Shown here: positions 1 through 9,341 of the stretch, piece after piece | Layout: each line of letters begins with the position of its first letter | How positions within the stretch are numbered: the first letter of the stretch is position 1 | Assembly (NCBI GenBank): GCA_949893755.1 | Contig: CATLCV010000004.1 | Coordinates: 1 to 64,000, forward strand | Length of the DNA stretch: 64,000 nucleotides | Direction: 5' to 3' | DNA from: an uncultured Lachnospiraceae bacterium | Lineage (GTDB): Bacteria > Bacillota > Clostridia > Lachnospirales > Lachnospiraceae | The notes under the pieces: generated by a model | What the model saw: the letters and a program-made list of their open reading frames with translations, nothing else | What the model was told of the DNA's origin: nothing | Databases searched by the model: none | Position numbers and translations under genes: made by a program

Positions 1-291
1 GTCGATTGACGGCGCTGTGTGCCAGCGACACACGTTTAGCGCGGACCGAAACGGAGTGTAGACCAACGCAGTATATGAAGTTTTAGACGAGTCAAAGTTG
101 TAAGTTATTTAGGGACAGTTCCTTAGTGAAAGAGTAATTCTTTTTCCCTCAAAAGTTTACAAACACACTTGACAATACCTCTCTGAATCGAAAAAGAGGT
201 ATGACGTTACCGCTGGGAAATGCCGCAGGCCGCGCCAGGTATAATCTGACGCGGCCTGCAAGATTTCCAACCGTACAGGTGGAACATATTT

Positions 292-747
292 TTACCGCTT
301 CACTTTTATTACAATTTTCTTCACCCGGCATTTCTCCCCGGCGATACACCGGGGCTTGTGGGCATCCTCCGGGGGGACGACGGCAAGATCGCCTGCCTCC
401 AGCAGGATCTGTCCGCTCCTCTCCGGCTCCTCAAAAAATACCAGATCCTTTTCACTGTCATAAGGGGCTTTTTCTTTCAGATTCTCACGTTTCGCATATC
501 CAAACATTTCCCTTCCGGAAACCACATACTGGATATCAAAATATTGGTCGTGTGCTTCGAACGCGCATTCTTCCCACGGAATCGTGGTATATTCCTGTAC
601 ATTCGCGAAAACCTCTTTGCCGTCGATCTCCGTATTGCCGACCGGGAGGGCTTCCAGGTTCTCCGTCCTTAAAAAATGATATGCCTTTGCGAATTTTTCC
701 GACAGGTAGTCATATTTGTCTGCAAGCTTCAAAGTGGTTGTAAGCAT
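292..747 (-). CDS. YhcH/YjgK/YiaL family (DUF386) protein
   Basis: 151 aa; family-like pattern (AFEAHDQYFDIQYVVSGRE, FFEEP, GDLAVVPPEDAHKP); last gene of TRAP/YiaK cluster. Confidence 0.88.
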   Translation of the reverse strand: MLTTTLKLADKYDYLSEKFAKAYHFLRTENLEALPVGNTEIDGKEVFANVQEYTTIPWEECAFEAHDQYFDIQYVVSGREMFGYAKRENLKEKAPYDSEKDLVFFEEPERSGQILLEAGDLAVVPPEDAHKPRCIAGEKCRVKKIVIKVKR

Positions 748-774
748 AATTTTTCTCCTTTTTATCTCATTGCC

Positions 775-2061
775 TCAGAATAGATTTGGAAACAGCGCCG
801 CCGGTATTGCGAGGAATACATCCGAGAACACGATCATCAGCGCCAGCACCGCGATGGAGGACAGGAAGTAGGGCAGCACTCCCTTGAAGGATTCCTCAAT
901 ACTGATCCCGCTGATGGACCCTGCCAGCAGCAGGCACAGGCCGTAGGGCGGGGTGACCAGACCAAGGGCCAGGGTCACGACTACAATCAGCCCTAGGATG
1001 ATGGGGCTGACGCCCAGGGCGGTGGCGGAGGGCAGGATGATCGGCACAAACAGGATCATGGCCGGAACCGCATCCATAAAGGTTCCCACAAACATGAAGA
1101 ACAATACCACTACGACCAGGAATACCAGCTTTCCGCCGGGCATTCCCACGAAGATCCCCTGTACCTTTTCATTGAGCTGGTAGTAGCTCATCAGCTCACC
1201 CAGGGCATTGGCCGCGGCCAGCGCAAAGAGGGAGAGGGAGGACAGCTTCATGGTCTCGATCAGGATAGCCGGGATACGGCTGATCTTGATGGTATGGTAG
1301 AAAAAGATTCCGATGATCAGCGCGTATACGCAGGCAACCGCCGCGGATTCCGTAGGGGTGAACAGCCCGGACACGATGCCGCCGATCAGGATGATGGGGG
1401 TCAGGAGCGCCGGGAGCGAGGTCCAGATCTGCCTCATCACTTCTTTAGCTGGGACCTTTTCCCCTTTTGGGAAATTCTTTTTCTTCGAGTACAATACAAC
1501 CACAAGCATCATGGCCAGGCCCAGCATGATCCCCGGAACCAGTCCGGTCATAAACAAGGCGCCTGTGCCTACGTTTGCGATGCCCGCGTAGACCACCATG
1601 GTAATGCTGGGCGGGATGATGGAGCCCAGGGTGGAGGACGCGGCGGTGACGCCTACGGCCGTTCCCTTGTCGTAGCCCTGCTTTTCCATGGCCGGGATCA
1701 GGATTTTTCCGATCCCCGCGGTGTCCGCCTGGGAGGAACCGGAGATTCCGGCAAATATCATGGATACCAGGATATTTGCGTGGGCCAGGCCGCCCCGCAC
1801 GTGGCCGACGGAGGATTTGCACACATCGATCAGGCGGTCGGAAATGGAGCCTTCATTCATCAGGTTTGCTGCCAGGATGAACAGTGGCACAGCCAGCAGG
1901 GTAAAGCTGTTCAGTCCGTTGAACATTTTCGTAAATACCACGCTGTTGGGGATGATCGGCAGCGCGGCGATCCCTGCGAAGGATACGAAGCCAAGCGCAT
2001 AGGAGATCGGAACGCCGATCACGACAAATACTACAAAAAGAACGATCAATAAAATCTGCAT
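775..2061 (-). CDS. dctM: TRAP transporter large permease (DctM/YiaN family)
   Basis: 428 aa polytopic protein, TRAP-large-permease motifs (AGISGSSQADTAGIGKILIPAM, PPSITMVVYG-like). Confidence 0.93.
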   Translation of the reverse strand: MQILLIVLFVVFVVIGVPISYALGFVSFAGIAALPIIPNSVVFTKMFNGLNSFTLLAVPLFILAANLMNEGSISDRLIDVCKSSVGHVRGGLAHANILVSMIFAGISGSSQADTAGIGKILIPAMEKQGYDKGTAVGVTAASSTLGSIIPPSITMVVYAGIANVGTGALFMTGLVPGIMLGLAMMLVVVLYSKKKNFPKGEKVPAKEVMRQIWTSLPALLTPIILIGGIVSGLFTPTESAAVACVYALIIGIFFYHTIKISRIPAILIETMKLSSLSLFALAAANALGELMSYYQLNEKVQGIFVGMPGGKLVFLVVVVLFFMFVGTFMDAVPAMILFVPIILPSATALGVSPIILGLIVVVTLALGLVTPPYGLCLLLAGSISGISIEESFKGVLPYFLSSIAVLALMIVFSDVFLAIPAALFPNLF

Positions 2062-2140
2062 ATTACTTTCCTCCTATTAGAATCGGGTGACGCTCCGCCG
2101 GATAAAAAATCCGAAGGCAGCTCACCGAAAGGCATTCAGC

Positions 2141-2620
2141 CTAATTTTTCATGAGATCTTTGACATCCTCGACAATCTGCCCGATCAGGTACAGCGCGGA
2201 GGTCGCCCCGCACACCGGGATGCACAGCCAGGTCGGTCCCCGTTTAAAATCCGGAATGCTCACCCAGCGGTAATTCCAGAACTGCACAGTCACCCGGCAC
2301 CCGTAGTAGAACATCAGCACCGCAACAGTCAGCATGATCAGCGCGATCACGATGCCAAGTATTTTTTTCAGCTTCACGTTGGTCAGCTTATCGCTCACCG
2401 ATGTAAATGCGAAATGCTGTTTTTCATAGACCATAGCCGCGGCTCCCATAAATGCCGCCCAGATAAAGGCGTACATGGACACGTCCTCGGTCCAGATCGC
2501 GGCGATCCCGGCATAGCGGCATGCCATCTGGATCACCACGCTTCCCAAAAAGATACACAAAAAGATTCCGCCCACTGCAATCTGGATCTTCTGCAGATAA
2601 CCCAATGCTTTCTTCATCAT
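2141..2620 (-). CDS. dctQ: TRAP transporter small permease (DctQ/YiaM family)
   Basis: 159 aa, 4-TM pattern, between DctM and DctP. Confidence 0.9.
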   Translation of the reverse strand: MMKKALGYLQKIQIAVGGIFLCIFLGSVVIQMACRYAGIAAIWTEDVSMYAFIWAAFMGAAAMVYEKQHFAFTSVSDKLTNVKLKKILGIVIALIMLTVAVLMFYYGCRVTVQFWNYRWVSIPDFKRGPTWLCIPVCGATSALYLIGQIVEDVKDLMKN

Positions 2621-2697
2621 TTTCCTCCATTAAAAACTGCATATTTTTTGTTGCTGAAACCACACCGTGCCGACTGCGATTTAGCCGCACGGCCGGA

Positions 2698-3747
2698 TTA
2701 TTTTTTCAATGCTTCGCCTTCCCTGCGCACCATTTCCAGGTAATCCTGCATTCCGTATTCCTCTGCGAAATGATCCTGGATGGGGATGGCAATTTCCTTA
2801 AACGCGTCGATATCCACGTCCTCAAATTCTGTGATCTCCGCGCCGTCAGCCGCCACCTGTGCCTTGGACTCCTCAAACATGTCATAGGTGACCTGGCGGT
2901 TTTCCTCCGTGGCCACGCGGCAGGCTTCGTCGAACCAGCCCCTCTGTTCCTCGGTCAATGCCTCATAAAACTGCCCCGTAGTCAGGAATAAACGGGTAGT
3001 ATAATCGTGGTGGGTTTCGCTGACGTATTTTCCGTTGTCCGTCTTGTGGTGCTCCTTCAGGCGGAAGCTGGTATAATCATTTTCCGCGGAATCCACAACG
3101 CCCTGGCTCAGTGCCTGGTAGAGCTCGCCCCATGCGACGGAGGTCGGGATCGCCTTGCAGTTTTTCCAAAATTCCTGCACCACCGGGGTGCTCTGGGTAC
3201 GGATCGTCATGCCTTTTAAATCTTCCGGCGAGGTGACAGGCTTCTTTCCATAATAATCGCGGACGGAGCTGGTCCAGTAGCCCATGATCTTAAAACGGTC
3301 ATCCATTTTTTCACTGAGCAGGTCGCTCATCCCCTGGCCAAATTCCCCGTCCATGCAGGCTTCCCAATGGTCGAAGCTGTCAAATAGATACAGCAGGGAA
3401 AACATATCGATCTCATTGACTCCGAGAAGTGTCATAAATCCGGGAGACGCTACAGTCAGGTGGATGGCTCCCAGCTCCAGCTTTTCCACCAGTTCGGATT
3501 CATTTTCCCCTAACGTTCCGTGGTGCAGGGTAGCAGTGGCCCTTCCGCCGGATACCTCCTCCAGCACCTCCTTGAAACGGATGGCCGCCTTGGAGTAAGG
3601 ATTTTCCAGGGAAGTCTGGTTGTGGGCCAGGATGATATTGATCTCGGGCTTGGGCTTGCCGTCGTCCGAAGAGCCGGAGGAACCGCATCCGGTCAGGCTG
3701 GTCAGCAGCAACACCAGGGACAGACAGAAGCAGCAGAATTTTTTCAT
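2698..3747 (-). CDS. dctP: TRAP transporter substrate-binding protein (DctP family), lipoprotein
   Basis: 349 aa; lipobox LTGCGSS; TIRTQSTPVVQEFWKNCKAIPTSVAWGELYQALSQGVVDSAEN typical of DctP. Confidence 0.93.
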   Translation of the reverse strand: MKKFCCFCLSLVLLLTSLTGCGSSGSSDDGKPKPEINIILAHNQTSLENPYSKAAIRFKEVLEEVSGGRATATLHHGTLGENESELVEKLELGAIHLTVASPGFMTLLGVNEIDMFSLLYLFDSFDHWEACMDGEFGQGMSDLLSEKMDDRFKIMGYWTSSVRDYYGKKPVTSPEDLKGMTIRTQSTPVVQEFWKNCKAIPTSVAWGELYQALSQGVVDSAENDYTSFRLKEHHKTDNGKYVSETHHDYTTRLFLTTGQFYEALTEEQRGWFDEACRVATEENRQVTYDMFEESKAQVAADGAEITEFEDVDIDAFKEIAIPIQDHFAEEYGMQDYLEMVRREGEALKK

Positions 3748-3839
3748 GATGATTTACCTTTCCTTTCTATAATAAATGTGGTTGTGCAGAAAACATGATT
3801 TCGAGAGGATTTCTGCATTTATTTCCATACAGTTTGTTA

Positions 3840-4844
3840 CTACATCGCCAATACGGATTCCCAGATTTCCTCGATGACCGGGATGCCCTGCTCCATATTG
3901 TCCTTCATGGCCTGGAGCGCCCGCTCTCCGGGATACAATACGCTCTTGCCTTCCTTTGCCGGCCGGGAGGATTTGACATCGGCGATGATGTTGTCCACGA
4001 TCTCGTCTGTGAGCTCGGCGCTGTTCGCCTTGGACGGATCGATGGCGATCATCACCTGGGAGAGTCCCACCTCGTCTCCGAAGGTTCCGATCTTGCTGAC
4101 GGAATTGCCGTTGGTCAGCACGGTGGCGATCAGGTCCAGGGCGATGGAAATGCCGCTGCCCTTCCAGTAGCCCATGGGAAGCACCCGCCAGGTCTTTTCA
4201 ATCTCGGCCGGGTCGGTGGTCAGATTGCCATCCGTATCGTAGCCGCCCGGGACAGGAAGGGAAAGCCCGTTTAACCGGCAGTTCTCAATCTTTCCGTAGG
4301 AAAACTGGGATACCGCGCAGTCCACGACAACGTGGCGGCCGCCGCTTCTGGGGACGGCGAAGATGATGGGATTGTTGCCGATCTTCCGGTCCGCGCCTCC
4401 CCATGCAGGCATATTCGGCATGGTGTTGGACCAGCAGATCCCGATGCAGCCCTGGTCCGCCGCCTGGAATCCGTAGCTTCCGCCCCGCATCCAGTGGTTG
4501 TTATTTCCCAAGGCGACGATGCCGATCCCGTATTCCTTCGCAAGCTCACAGGCCCGGTCCATAGCCAGCTTCGCGTTCAGGGGGCCGAAGCCTCTATGGC
4601 CGTTCCAGCGCTCCATGGCGCCCAGGCGCAGCTCGCAGGTTGCGGTGATGTCCGGGTCGATCTCGCCCTTCTCCAGATAGCTGATCACCCTGGGGAAACG
4701 GTTCAGGCCGTGGGAGTACACTCCCGCCAGGCTGTTCTGGGCGAAGATCTCCGCCGCCGCCAGGCCCCGCTCTTCGTTAAATCCCTTCTTTACCAGCACC
4801 CGTTTGAATTCTTTTACCATGGTCTCATAAGGTACACGCTTCAT
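3840..4844 (-). CDS. Ldh/malate-lactate dehydrogenase family oxidoreductase, YiaK (2,3-diketo-L-gulonate reductase)-like
   Basis: 334 aa; SHGLNRFPRVISYLEKGEI, NNHWMRGGSYGFQAADQGCIGICWSNT; neighbours YiaMNO/YiaL-like genes. Confidence 0.87.
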   Translation of the reverse strand: MKRVPYETMVKEFKRVLVKKGFNEERGLAAAEIFAQNSLAGVYSHGLNRFPRVISYLEKGEIDPDITATCELRLGAMERWNGHRGFGPLNAKLAMDRACELAKEYGIGIVALGNNNHWMRGGSYGFQAADQGCIGICWSNTMPNMPAWGGADRKIGNNPIIFAVPRSGGRHVVVDCAVSQFSYGKIENCRLNGLSLPVPGGYDTDGNLTTDPAEIEKTWRVLPMGYWKGSGISIALDLIATVLTNGNSVSKIGTFGDEVGLSQVMIAIDPSKANSAELTDEIVDNIIADVKSSRPAKEGKSVLYPGERALQAMKDNMEQGIPVIEEIWESVLAM

Positions 4845-5002
4845 TTCTCAAATCCTCCTGTTATTCATTGTGGTAGTTGCCTAGTACTCCCGCAGAAAGG
4901 TCTGGGGGCAGATAATTTACACTCACGGCCGATGAACTCTGCTGTGCGTATTCTGTCTGCGGCAGGTGTTTCGCAATCGGTTTCACTATTTCCAGATTTT
5001 CT

Positions 5003-5017
5003 ATGTGATTAACACAT
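5003..5017. promoter_or_regulatory. Operator-like inverted repeat ATGTG-ATTAA-CACAT
   Basis: Perfect 5-bp arms in the intergenic region upstream of the YiaK/TRAP operon. Confidence 0.4.
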
Positions 5018-5072
5018 AAAATAAATCGATTGTTATGTGTAATTACTGAAAATGCTATGAAAATACTTTATT

Positions 5073-5084
5073 GCAATCGATTGC
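5073..5084. promoter_or_regulatory. Palindromic operator-like site GCAATCGATTGC
   Basis: Perfect 12-bp palindrome; core CAATCGATTG recurs at 5248-5257 and as ATCGATTG at about 5026-5032. Confidence 0.5.
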
Positions 5085-5247
5085 TAAATCTGAAATTATA
5101 GTAGCATATGAGTCAGAAGATTTCAACAAGAATCGTATTGTCATTTTTCACATTATTTTGAACTTAAATTTGTGCATAATTACTAAAACAAAAATGGAGG
5201 GTGCTAAAATGATCCAGTATAAGAAAATAGCAGATAAATCAAAATTG

Positions 5248-5257
5248 CAATCGATTG
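5248..5257. promoter_or_regulatory. Second palindromic site CAATCGATTG
   Basis: Same core as 5073-5084 within 200 bp. Confidence 0.45.
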
Positions 5258-5410
5258 TTAAACGAAAGAGAAAGTTCATTCTTAACAGTTCCAAAAGAAA
5301 ATAAAGAAGGGGCCTGCCGGAAAAGGTTTCGCTTCTATAGTAGAATTGAAATCACATATTCCGTACAGCCCCTCAGGAATGGTCTCAAAGCTTGTGTTTA
5401 AAATCTGCGG

Positions 5411-7147
5411 CTATTCCGCTGGCCTCTCATGCTCCGTATGCAGCAGCGTATGTGCCTTATGCGAATTTGGATTTCCGAAGTAGCTTTCATACATCGTCCG
5501 GACGTCCGGATTTTCGTGTGAAAAACGTAAGGACGCATTCTCATCCAAATCGTAGAGATTCTTCCCACGCTCAAAGGCGCGCTCTTCCCCGTCATGGATG
5601 GGCTGGCCGCCGCCGCCCACGCATCCGCCGGGACAGGCCATGACCTCTACAAAATCATACTGCGCCTCCCCGCGCCGGATCCGATCCAGCAGCGCCCGCG
5701 TGTTGCCGAGTCCGCTGACCACGGCGGTCCGCACGGTGATGTCGTCGATCTGGAAGTCGGCCTCCTGCACGCCGTGGTTCTGATTGAAGCCCTGGCTCCG
5801 GACACTGGTAAATGCCTCTGCCGGAGGATTGCTTCCTTTGAGGAGGAAGTAAGCGCTCCGGAGGGCCGCTTCCATCACGCCGCCGGTGGCCCCGAAGATG
5901 ACGCCTGCGCCGGTGCCCTCCTGCATGGGCCGGTCCCCGGGGATGTCCTCCAGGGTATCCGGGCTGATGTGGGCCGAACGGATCATTTTCACCAGCTCTC
6001 TTGTGGTGATCACCGTGTCCACGTCATGTCCCGCGTATTCCTCATAGAACAGCTCCATCTCGCATTCCGCCTTTTTCGCGACGCAGGGCATCACGGAGAC
6101 GGTGTAGATCTGCTCCGGAGCCACCTTTAACTGCTCTGCAAAATACGTCTTCATCACGGCGCCGAACATCTGCTGTGGAGACTTTGCGGTGGAAAGGTAT
6201 CTGACCAGGTCCGGATACTGGGTCTTGATAAACCGGATCCAGCCCGGGCAGCAGGAGGTGAACATGGGGCGCTGCTTCAATTCGCCGGAGGTAAACCGCT
6301 TGAGAAATTCCGTCCCTTCCTCCATGATCGTCAGGTCTGCGGAAAATGTGGTGTCAAACGCATAGTCCGCGCCCATTTTTTTCAGGGCATCCAGGATCTT
6401 TCCGACAGTGGCCTCTTCGCTTTTCAATCCCAATTGCTCTCCCCATGCCGCGCGCACGGCAGGAGCCACCTGAGCTACAACGATCTTTTCAGGATCGGCA
6501 ATGGCATCCCAGACCTTTTCCGTGTCGTCCCGTTCACGCAGCGCGCCCACCGGGCAGTGGGTGATGCACTGTCCGCAAAGGGCGCAGTCCGCCTCCTCGA
6601 TGCTGCGCAGCCGGGACACATTGACCGTCGTCCGGGAGCCGGTCCCCTCCACATCCCAGACGCCCAGTCCCTGCACCTTGTCGCAGATCTGCACGCAGCG
6701 CATGCATTTGATGCATTTTGCAGAATCACGGATGAGGGGGAAGGACTGGTTCCATTTCTGGCGTTCCAGCGTCTGCCGGTACGGGATCTGTAAAATGTTC
6801 AGGTCGTTGGCGATTTTCTGCAGGCTGCAGTTTCCGCTTCTTGCGCAGGTCACGCACTGACAGTCGTGCTGGGAGAGGATCAGCTCCACGGTGGTCTTCC
6901 GGTGCTTCCGGACCTTGGGACTGTTGGTAAAAATGACCATGCCCTCCTCTGCCACGTTGTTGCAGGAGGTGATCAGCTTTTCCTTTCCCTCCAGTTCCAC
7001 CACGCACACGCGGCACGCCGCGATCTCATTGATATCTTTTAAATAACACAGCTTCGGGATATGGATTCCGTTCTGCGCGGCAGCGTCCATAATGGTCGTA
7101 TTCTCCTGTACCGAAATCTGCTTTCCGTCAATTGTAAGATTTACCAT
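5411..7147 (-). CDS. hydA: NADH-dependent-type [FeFe] hydrogenase, catalytic subunit
   Basis: 2Fe-2S N-terminus, CxxCxxCxxxC ferredoxin motifs, H-cluster motifs FTSCCPGWIRF, VMPCVAKKAE, VMACPGGCVGGGGQP, small-subunit tail; start at MVNLTIDGK. Confidence 0.95.
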   Translation of the reverse strand: MVNLTIDGKQISVQENTTIMDAAAQNGIHIPKLCYLKDINEIAACRVCVVELEGKEKLITSCNNVAEEGMVIFTNSPKVRKHRKTTVELILSQHDCQCVTCARSGNCSLQKIANDLNILQIPYRQTLERQKWNQSFPLIRDSAKCIKCMRCVQICDKVQGLGVWDVEGTGSRTTVNVSRLRSIEEADCALCGQCITHCPVGALRERDDTEKVWDAIADPEKIVVAQVAPAVRAAWGEQLGLKSEEATVGKILDALKKMGADYAFDTTFSADLTIMEEGTEFLKRFTSGELKQRPMFTSCCPGWIRFIKTQYPDLVRYLSTAKSPQQMFGAVMKTYFAEQLKVAPEQIYTVSVMPCVAKKAECEMELFYEEYAGHDVDTVITTRELVKMIRSAHISPDTLEDIPGDRPMQEGTGAGVIFGATGGVMEAALRSAYFLLKGSNPPAEAFTSVRSQGFNQNHGVQEADFQIDDITVRTAVVSGLGNTRALLDRIRRGEAQYDFVEVMACPGGCVGGGGQPIHDGEERAFERGKNLYDLDENASLRFSHENPDVRTMYESYFGNPNSHKAHTLLHTEHERPAE

Positions 7148-8973
7148 ATTTTTTCTCTGCCTCCTTTGAAGATTCCATATCCGAAATGGTCGCACCGCAG
7201 GCACCGGGATGCCTCCTGCTTCGCTTCCGTTTCTGTCATGCAGTTTTCCACGCCCTCAAAATCACAGCTCCGGACGCAGGCTTCCCGTTCCGTGAGATTT
7301 ACGCGGCCGCAGGGCGTCCGGTCCTGAAGGTTTGCTTCCGGGATCTCCACATCGCAGGAAATCTGATGGTGGAAGCCCAGGTATTCATCAATATTCGCGG
7401 CAACCACCTTTGCGGCGGCGATGGCCTTGATCACGGATGCCGGGCCGCTGGCGCAGTCTCCGCCTGCAAAGACGCCGGGCATATGCTCAAATGCTCCCGT
7501 GCTCTTGGTCACGATCTTTCCCCGCTCTACCGGGATTCCGGCTTCCTCAAAGTGTCCGGTCTCGATGTTCTGTCCGATGGCCACCACCAGGACGTCGCAG
7601 GGTATGTACACGTCCGGCTCTCCGGTGGGACGGATGCCGGCGCGTCCGCCTTTGATGGAGCTGACCATCTGGGGCGTCACGTAGATCCCCTTGATGCGGT
7701 TCTGGACGTCAATGTCCAGGGAGGCAGGAGCTTTTAAGGTCTGCAGCTCCACGCCCTCAGCCACCGCGCCCTCGATCTCGCCGGGAAGGGCCGTCATATC
7801 CGCCACTCTCCTACGGTAAACAATGCTGACCTTTTTGGCGCCCAGCCGTTTGGCAGTGCGGACCGCATCCATGGATACATTTCCACCGCCGATCACCGCC
7901 ACTTCCTTTCCGGTCAGGTCCATGATCTGGCTGCTTCCTACATTCCGGAGGAACTGGACCGCGGACAATACGCCCTCCGCGTCCTCCCCCTCCAGCCCCA
8001 GCTTTTTGTCCGTGCTGGCTCCGATGGTAATGAGTACTGCGTCGTATTCCTGCTGCAGCTGCTGGATCGTAATGTCCCGGCCGATCTTCAGGCCGTGCCG
8101 GACCTCCACACCGGTCTTTAGGATGGCCTGGATATCCTCGTCCAGGCGGTCCTTCGGAAGCCGGTAATTGGGGATCCCGTAGCGGAGCATGCCGCCCAGC
8201 CGGGGAAGCATTTCATAGACCACGGTCTGATGGCCCATGAGCTGCAGATAATAGGCCGCGCTCAAGCCTCCCGGGCCGCCGCCCAGGATCGCGATCCGTT
8301 TTCCGGTGGAAGGGGCGCATCGGGGCGGATCCACCTCTCCCGCAAAGTCCGCGGCCACCCGTTTCAGCCCGCGGATGTTGACGGAGTCGTCCATCATATT
8401 GCGGCGGCATCTGGCCTCGCAGGGGTGTTCGCAGATAAAGCCGCAGGTGGTGGGGAACGGATTGTCCTTCCGGATTAGCCGGATCGCGTCCGCATACCTT
8501 CCCTCGCCCACCAGCGCGATGTAGCCGGGAATGTCTACGTGCGCGGGACACAGGGATACGCAGGGAACAGGCTGGCTGTAAGTACAGGTGCAGCGGCCGT
8601 TCTGGATGTGCCCCACATAATCATCCCGGTAGCCGATCAGTCCCTTGTAAACCATGTGGGCTGCTTCATAACCGATGGCGCAGTCCGCGGACTCCATGAT
8701 GGAAAGGGCGGTCTGCTCCATGAGGTCCAATGTCTCCATTGAGGCATTGCCGTCCAGCACATCCTTGATCAACTGGTTCAGCTGCCCCAGCCCGATCCGG
8801 CAGGGAGTGCATTTTCCGCAGGTCTGCGCATAACACAATTCCAGAAATGCCCTGGCCATATCCACCGGGCACAGCCCCGGAGGGCTGGATTCGATTCTTC
8901 GCTCCAGATCCTTGTAAAGCTCTTCCATAACGATCCTTGCTCTCTTGGGCGAAGCGATTTCTAGTCTGCTCAT
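7141..8973 (-). CDS. Flavoprotein: NuoF C-terminal 4Fe-4S domain fused to glutamate-synthase-small-subunit/NfnB-like FAD/NAD(P) module
   Basis: CGKCTPCRIG motif followed by CPAHVDIPGYI, GGGPGGLSAAYYLQLMGH, GGGNVSMDAVRTAKRLGA, GVFAGGDC. Confidence 0.9.
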   Translation of the reverse strand: MSRLEIASPKRARIVMEELYKDLERRIESSPPGLCPVDMARAFLELCYAQTCGKCTPCRIGLGQLNQLIKDVLDGNASMETLDLMEQTALSIMESADCAIGYEAAHMVYKGLIGYRDDYVGHIQNGRCTCTYSQPVPCVSLCPAHVDIPGYIALVGEGRYADAIRLIRKDNPFPTTCGFICEHPCEARCRRNMMDDSVNIRGLKRVAADFAGEVDPPRCAPSTGKRIAILGGGPGGLSAAYYLQLMGHQTVVYEMLPRLGGMLRYGIPNYRLPKDRLDEDIQAILKTGVEVRHGLKIGRDITIQQLQQEYDAVLITIGASTDKKLGLEGEDAEGVLSAVQFLRNVGSSQIMDLTGKEVAVIGGGNVSMDAVRTAKRLGAKKVSIVYRRRVADMTALPGEIEGAVAEGVELQTLKAPASLDIDVQNRIKGIYVTPQMVSSIKGGRAGIRPTGEPDVYIPCDVLVVAIGQNIETGHFEEAGIPVERGKIVTKSTGAFEHMPGVFAGGDCASGPASVIKAIAAAKVVAANIDEYLGFHHQISCDVEIPEANLQDRTPCGRVNLTEREACVRSCDFEGVENCMTETEAKQEASRCLRCDHFGYGIFKGGREKIW

Positions 8974-9186
8974 TCTATTTCCTCATCCTTTCACGTGCAG
9001 ATAAATTTTTCTTGCAATAATAAATTATCATACAAAGAATTTTCTGTCAATAATTGTTATTATAAAGACAATTTTGTTATTTTTGGGACAATCATGTTAT
9101 ATTTGAAACGAAGTTGATAAAAAATTAACTGATTTTTGTTTTGGAGAACCAATACACAGAATTTTAGATAATAAAAATTTTTTATA

Positions 9187-9215
9187 TTGACAAAAAAGTT
9201 GAAAACTGATATCAT
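9187..9215 (+). promoter_or_regulatory. Sigma-70-type promoter TTGACA-N17-TATCAT
   Basis: Near-consensus hexamers with 17-bp spacing upstream of SDR gene. Confidence 0.75.
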
Positions 9216-9276
9216 CGGTCGCATGACACAGCGGAAGTGTCAGGCAACTTAAAAAAAATACATAAATTGTCATGCT

Positions 9277-9322
9277 TTAGGAACTGCGCAAAAAGGCAAG
9301 TTATTTTTGCACAGTTCCTTAG
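9277..9322. repeat. Dispersed hairpin repeat (family B), TTAGGAACTGCGCAAAAA...TTTTTGCACAGTTCCTTAG
   Basis: Long inverted repeat; reverse-complement near-copy at 62265-62311. Confidence 0.8.
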
Positions 9323-9341
9323 AAACGGGAGGAGGTATTTT

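Noticed and set aside
1294-2052. 252-aa plus-strand ORF antisense to dctM, and similar long antisense ORFs (e.g. 9378-10208, 13182-14189, 44618-45586, 55414-56421)
   Set aside because: Lie opposite well-supported genes, lack family-like motifs and RBS; typical spurious shadow ORFs.
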